A stretch of 64,000 bases of DNA from Roseiarcus sp963835955 (lineage in GTDB: Bacteria > Pseudomonadota > Alphaproteobacteria > Rhizobiales > Beijerinckiaceae). Below the pieces are notes generated by a model. The model saw nothing but the letters and a program-made list of their open reading frames with translations, was not told the DNA's origin and did no database searches. Of the stretch, positions 61,204 through 64,000 are shown piece by piece. Position 1 is the stretch's first letter. Each line of letters begins with the position of its first letter. The translations under genes were made by a program, and so were the position numbers. Location of the stretch: positions 11,381 to 75,380 of the forward strand of contig CAWIHZ010000025.1 of assembly GCA_963835955.1 (NCBI GenBank). Direction: 5' to 3'.

Positions 61204-62265
61204 ATGGCGCACGCGCAGGAACGCCCGGCGCCGAATCGGGCCTCGGGCGTTGCGCCGCGGCCGGCCCCGCCGTCGCGCGTCGTACGCGTGATTGCAGCCC
61301 TCACCGCTCGCAGGCGGACGCTTCGACGGCTCGGCGTAGCCGCGAGCCTTCTCATAATTGCAGTGTCGGCGACGATCTTCGTCCGCACTTTGATCCGCGT
61401 CGACCCCAACAAATTCAGAGCCGCGATCGCGTCCACTGGCGGCGATCAGATCGCGCTCGCATTCGCCTTCACCGCGTTGAGCTATCTCGCGCTGACCGGC
61501 TACGACGGGCTGGCGCTCCGGCATTTGCGGATTAAGGTCCCGTACCGATTGGCCGCCCTGGCGTCTTTCGCGAGCTATGCGGTCTCCTTCACTTTGGGAT
61601 TTCCTCTGGTGACCGGCGGGGCGGTCCGTCTTTGGATCTATGGACCGGCCGGGCTCTCCGCCGGCAAGGTCGCCAGCCTGACCGTCGTGGCGGGGATCAC
61701 CTTCTGGCTCGGCATGGGGTTCATCGTCGGCACCGGCTTCATCTTCGCTTCGGACGCCGTTGCCGAGATCAACCACTTCAATCCGCTGGTCAATCGTTTG
61801 TTCGGGCTGAGCGTCATCGGCGTGGTGATCGTCTATCTCGGCTGGGTTGGCGTCATGCGTTGGCGCGGCGCCTCGGTCTTCGGCAATTTCAAGTTGCCGG
61901 GTCTGCTGCTCACACTGGGACAGATGGCGCTCGGCGTCGTGGACGTCTGCTCGGCGGCGGCGGCGCTCTATGTCCTCCTGCCCAGGGGCTCGGCGATCGG
62001 CTTCCCGACATTCGCGACGCTTTACTCGTTCGCCGCCATGCTCGGCATAGCCAGCCACTCTCCCGGCGGCCTCGGCGTTTTCGAGGCGACGATCCTGCAA
62101 GGCGTCGGAGGCTCCGCGGATGCCGTGCTCGCCTCGCTTCTCCTCTTTCGCTGCATCTATTATGTCATGCCTTTCGTCGGGGCGATGGCGCTGCTCGGCG
62201 GCGTGGAGGCAACACGCCGATGGCGCTCGCTGCGCGAAGCCATGTCGAACCCGTCGGACGATTAG
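61204..62265 (+). CDS. YbhN/UPF0104-type membrane protein (LPG synthase transmembrane domain family)
   Basis: 353 residues. A basic Pro/Arg-rich cytoplasmic N-terminus (about 1-45) is followed by roughly eight transmembrane helices. Family signatures include SLTVVAGITFWLGMGFI, SHSPGGLGVFEATIL and LLFRCIYYVMPF. The family corresponds to the membrane half of lysyl-phosphatidylglycerol synthase (flippase-like) but lacks the catalytic synthase domain. It precedes the PhoR-like kinase by 12 bp on the same strand, an association I have seen in other alphaproteobacteria. It is probably co-transcribed. Confidence 0.85.
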   Translation: MAHAQERPAPNRASGVAPRPAPPSRVVRVIAALTARRRTLRRLGVAASLLIIAVSATIFVRTLIRVDPNKFRAAIASTGGDQIALAFAFTALSYLALTGYDGLALRHLRIKVPYRLAALASFASYAVSFTLGFPLVTGGAVRLWIYGPAGLSAGKVASLTVVAGITFWLGMGFIVGTGFIFASDAVAEINHFNPLVNRLFGLSVIGVVIVYLGWVGVMRWRGASVFGNFKLPGLLLTLGQMALGVVDVCSAAAALYVLLPRGSAIGFPTFATLYSFAAMLGIASHSPGGLGVFEATILQGVGGSADAVLASLLLFRCIYYVMPFVGAMALLGGVEATRRWRSLREAMSNPSDD

Positions 62266-62277
62266 GCGAGTTTTTCG

Positions 62278-63405
62278 ATGAACGGCGCTGACGCCCTTCC
62301 CCTCGCGGACCTCATCCGGTCCCCTTTCGCGGCTCAGCTTGTCGGCGCGATGCCGGAGCCGGCGATGATCGTCGGGCCGGACGGACGCGCGGCGACCGCC
62401 AATGGACCGGCGTTCGATCTCTTGCCCGCGCTCAAGGTCGGCGAGCCCTTTGTGTTGGCCCTTCGCGCGCCCGACGTCGTCGATGCGCATCGGAGGGTGA
62501 TGGCCAGCGGCGAGCCGGAGACCGTGCAGTGGAGCGAGCGCGTGCCGGTCGAGCGGTTGTTCGACGTTTGCGTCGCTCCGCTCGCTGCGCCCGAGGGCGA
62601 GGTCGTGGCCACGCTGCTGACTCTGCGCGATCTGACGGCGGTGCGGCGAGCGGAGCGGATGCGCGTGGATTTCATCGCCAACGCCAGCCACGAGTTGCGC
62701 ACCCCGCTCGCCTCTCTGCTCGGCTTTGTCGAAACAATGCAAGGCTCGGCGCGCGACGACACGAAGGCGCGCGATCGCTTTCTGGAAATCATGCGCGAGC
62801 AGGGTCGGCGCATGGCGCGGCTGATTGAGGACCTGCTGTCGCTGTCGCGCATCGAACAGAAGCAGCACGTGCGGCCCGAAGCGGTGGTCGACCTCGCGCT
62901 GACGACGCGCAGCGTCGTCGATTCGCTGACCCCGATGGCGAATGATCTCGGCGTCGATATCCGGGTCGACGCGATGCGGCCTGTTTTGGTCGTGGGCGAT
63001 AAGGACGAACTCACTCGGGTCGCGGAAAACCTGATCGAAAACGCAATCAAATACGGCGTGCGCGCCGACGCGGAGGGCGCTCGCGTGGTCGAGGTCGAGG
63101 TCGCGATGATGGAGAAGGAGGGCAGCCTCAGCGTTCGCGATTACGGCTACGGAATCGCGCCCGAGCACCTTCCTCGCCTGACCGAGCGGTTCTATCGCAT
63201 CGACCCCGGCCAGAGCCGCGCGAAGAATGGAACCGGGCTCGGGCTCGCGATCGTCAAGCACATTCTCACCCGCCATCGCGGGAAGCTGACGATCTCCAGC
63301 CGCCTCAACCAGGGCTCCTGTTTCGTCGCGACCGTGCCGCTCGAGTTCGCGTCTTCAACACTCCAACTCCGCCCGAAGCTCTTAGGAGTCGCAGCGGGCG
63401 CCTGA
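62278..63405 (+). CDS. PhoR-like sensor histidine kinase without transmembrane segment
   Basis: 375 residues: a PAS-like domain (about 20-120), HisKA with H138 (FIANASHELRTPLASLLGF) and HATPase_c (ENLIENAIKYG, DYGYGIAPEHLPRLTERFYR, GTGLGLAIVKHILTRH). Its resemblance is to PhoR of alphaproteobacteria, which senses phosphate limitation through the Pst/PhoU system. Unlike E. coli PhoR it shows no N-terminal membrane helices, so it is cytosolic. No phoB or pst gene follows within 595 bp. The downstream DNA is repeat-rich, so the usual neighbours may have been displaced. The reading frame looks intact. Confidence 0.85.
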   Translation: MNGADALPLADLIRSPFAAQLVGAMPEPAMIVGPDGRAATANGPAFDLLPALKVGEPFVLALRAPDVVDAHRRVMASGEPETVQWSERVPVERLFDVCVAPLAAPEGEVVATLLTLRDLTAVRRAERMRVDFIANASHELRTPLASLLGFVETMQGSARDDTKARDRFLEIMREQGRRMARLIEDLLSLSRIEQKQHVRPEAVVDLALTTRSVVDSLTPMANDLGVDIRVDAMRPVLVVGDKDELTRVAENLIENAIKYGVRADAEGARVVEVEVAMMEKEGSLSVRDYGYGIAPEHLPRLTERFYRIDPGQSRAKNGTGLGLAIVKHILTRHRGKLTISSRLNQGSCFVATVPLEFASSTLQLRPKLLGVAAGA

Positions 63406-63798
63406 CGGCGCGCGGCGACATCCCGCGCCAGGCCCGTCGGCGGCCGGTCGGAACGCAACCCGGCCAGGGCGGGGAATACTCAAAAAGCGAGCGTAGTGAG
63501 GGCCGGCGGCGGCGCGTCGCCGCCGCGTTCCCGCCGCCCCGCCAGCCGGAAAATTGCAAGCGGAAGCGGCGCCAACGCGTTATTCACGCCAAATTGGCGG
63601 AATGGACGGGGGAAGCCAGCGAAAGCAAAAGCGGAAGCTAAAGAAAATCAGAGGGAAGCCAGCGAAAGGAAAGGGGAAGAAAAGGAAAGCTTCTTGTTTC
63701 CGGGAATCGAGACTTTTCAAAGGTTTATGCAAGAATCCAAATTAGAATTTTTTCTCCGCCGCTTGGCGCCCCTTGACGTCCCTGCTCCCGTCCTTCCG
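63406..63798. other. Repeat-rich non-coding DNA downstream of the PhoR-like gene
   Basis: I see no supportable gene. A purine-rich stretch (63600-63690) contains two copies of GGGAAGCCAGCGAAAG (63610-63625 and 63653-63668). It is followed by a conserved tail at 63697-63741 that also occurs near 22510-22553 in inverse orientation. A 115-residue open frame across this region (63496-63843) is lysine/glutamate-rich repeat translation and is rejected. Confidence 0.55.
63697..63741 (+). repeat. Conserved repeat tail, copy 2
   Basis: Aligns with the reverse complement of 22510-22553: TCCGGGAATCGAGACTTTTC here versus TCCGAATCGGGACTTTTTAA there, both ending GAATCCAAA. In both places the tail directly follows a low-complexity tandem-repeat stretch, so the two belong to one element type. 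Confidence 0.7.
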
Positions 63799-64000
63799 CC
63801 TCGCCGATTTCCAGCGCGTCAACCCGCCCGCGTGAAGGGTTAAGGCGGCCGCGGCCCTCGGCGCGCCAGGCGCGCCTCGATCCAGCGACGAGGAGGACCA
63901 TAACATAGCTTCTGGTTTTCTAAAAGCTATTGTCGCATAAAATTGATTTTCGAAAAGCGCCGCCTCCCGCCCTCTGCCGCCCGGGAGCCCGGCAGGCCGC
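63799..64000. repeat. Dispersed 200-bp repeat, copy B (cut by window end)
   Basis: Matches 51557-51765 block for block, including the AT-rich core ATAAAATTGATTTTCGAAAA and the GC hairpin CCCGGGAGCCCGGCAGGC. It continues to the last base of the window, so its far boundary is unknown. Confidence 0.85.

Noticed and set aside
61042..63276. 744-codon minus-strand open frame opposite the YbhN and PhoR-like genes
   Set aside because: His/Arg/Asp-rich shadow translation. The plus strand has clear membrane and kinase motifs.
63496..63843. 115-codon Lys/Glu-rich open frame at the window end
   Set aside because: It runs across two repeat families and reads low-complexity sequence; no ribosome binding site or conserved domain.

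Overview
The window is GC-rich (roughly two-thirds G+C by eye) bacterial chromosome, almost fully coding on both strands. Housekeeping genes (typA, polA, zapE, uvrC, prmA, zwf, proB, rsmB, mtgA), the REP-like CATTGCGAG...GCAATCCA palindromes, frequent GTG/TTG starts and the protein sequences point to an alphaproteobacterium, most likely Hyphomicrobiales (Rhizobiales). I do not assign a genus. No tRNA, rRNA or CRISPR array was recognised.

Layout. 1-1.2 kb: msrB and a frameshifted msrA (methionine sulfoxide repair). 1.3-6.5 kb: minus-strand catabolic genes (quinone-oxidoreductase-like dehydrogenase, alpha/beta hydrolase, GFA-family protein, amidohydrolase, and a feruloyl-CoA-synthase-like ligase split by one frameshift). 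6.7-9.3 kb: a PEP-CTERM protein, a collagen-like lipoprotein with eight 45-bp repeats, and a cyclic-nucleotide-binding protein. 9.4-14 kb: an orphan ParA-like ATPase, a complete ISNCY/IS1202-type insertion sequence with an 18-bp target duplication, and a TetR-VOC-VOC-YCII operon with a readable promoter and operator. 14-20.5 kb: hydrolase, typA, a metallo-beta-lactamase-fold gene caught between typA and a second copy of the typA 3' end, then hemolysin III, HdeD and LapA-like membrane proteins. 20.4-25.2 kb: a truncated IS66-like transposase, mtgA, exported and membrane proteins. 25.3-44.4 kb: polA, zapE, a PhnD-like protein with a desaturase, GNAT, zwf, prmA, uvrC, an IS630 relic, an LssY_C protein, a two-component pair, a ClC transporter and proB.

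44.5-46.2 kb is a graveyard of IS remnants with an 81-bp direct repeat. 46.2-49 kb is a three-gene 2-hydroxyacid/lactone catabolic operon. Dodecin and rsmB follow. 51.5-61.2 kb is an eroding sugar/inositol catabolic island. iolB, iolC (kinase-aldolase fusion), iolD, an SDR and a SIS-domain isomerase are intact. iolE, an iolG-like dehydrogenase, a second Gfo/Idh dehydrogenase and a sugar ABC ATPase survive only as fragments. The window ends with a YbhN-type membrane protein, a soluble PhoR-like kinase, and repeat-rich non-coding DNA.

The most distinctive signals are architectural: the duplicated typA tail around a captured gene, the piecemeal decay of the inositol island around an odd membrane gene coupled to iolC, and several families of dispersed non-coding repeats that recur within the window. 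I did not find a convincing new defence or biosynthetic system.
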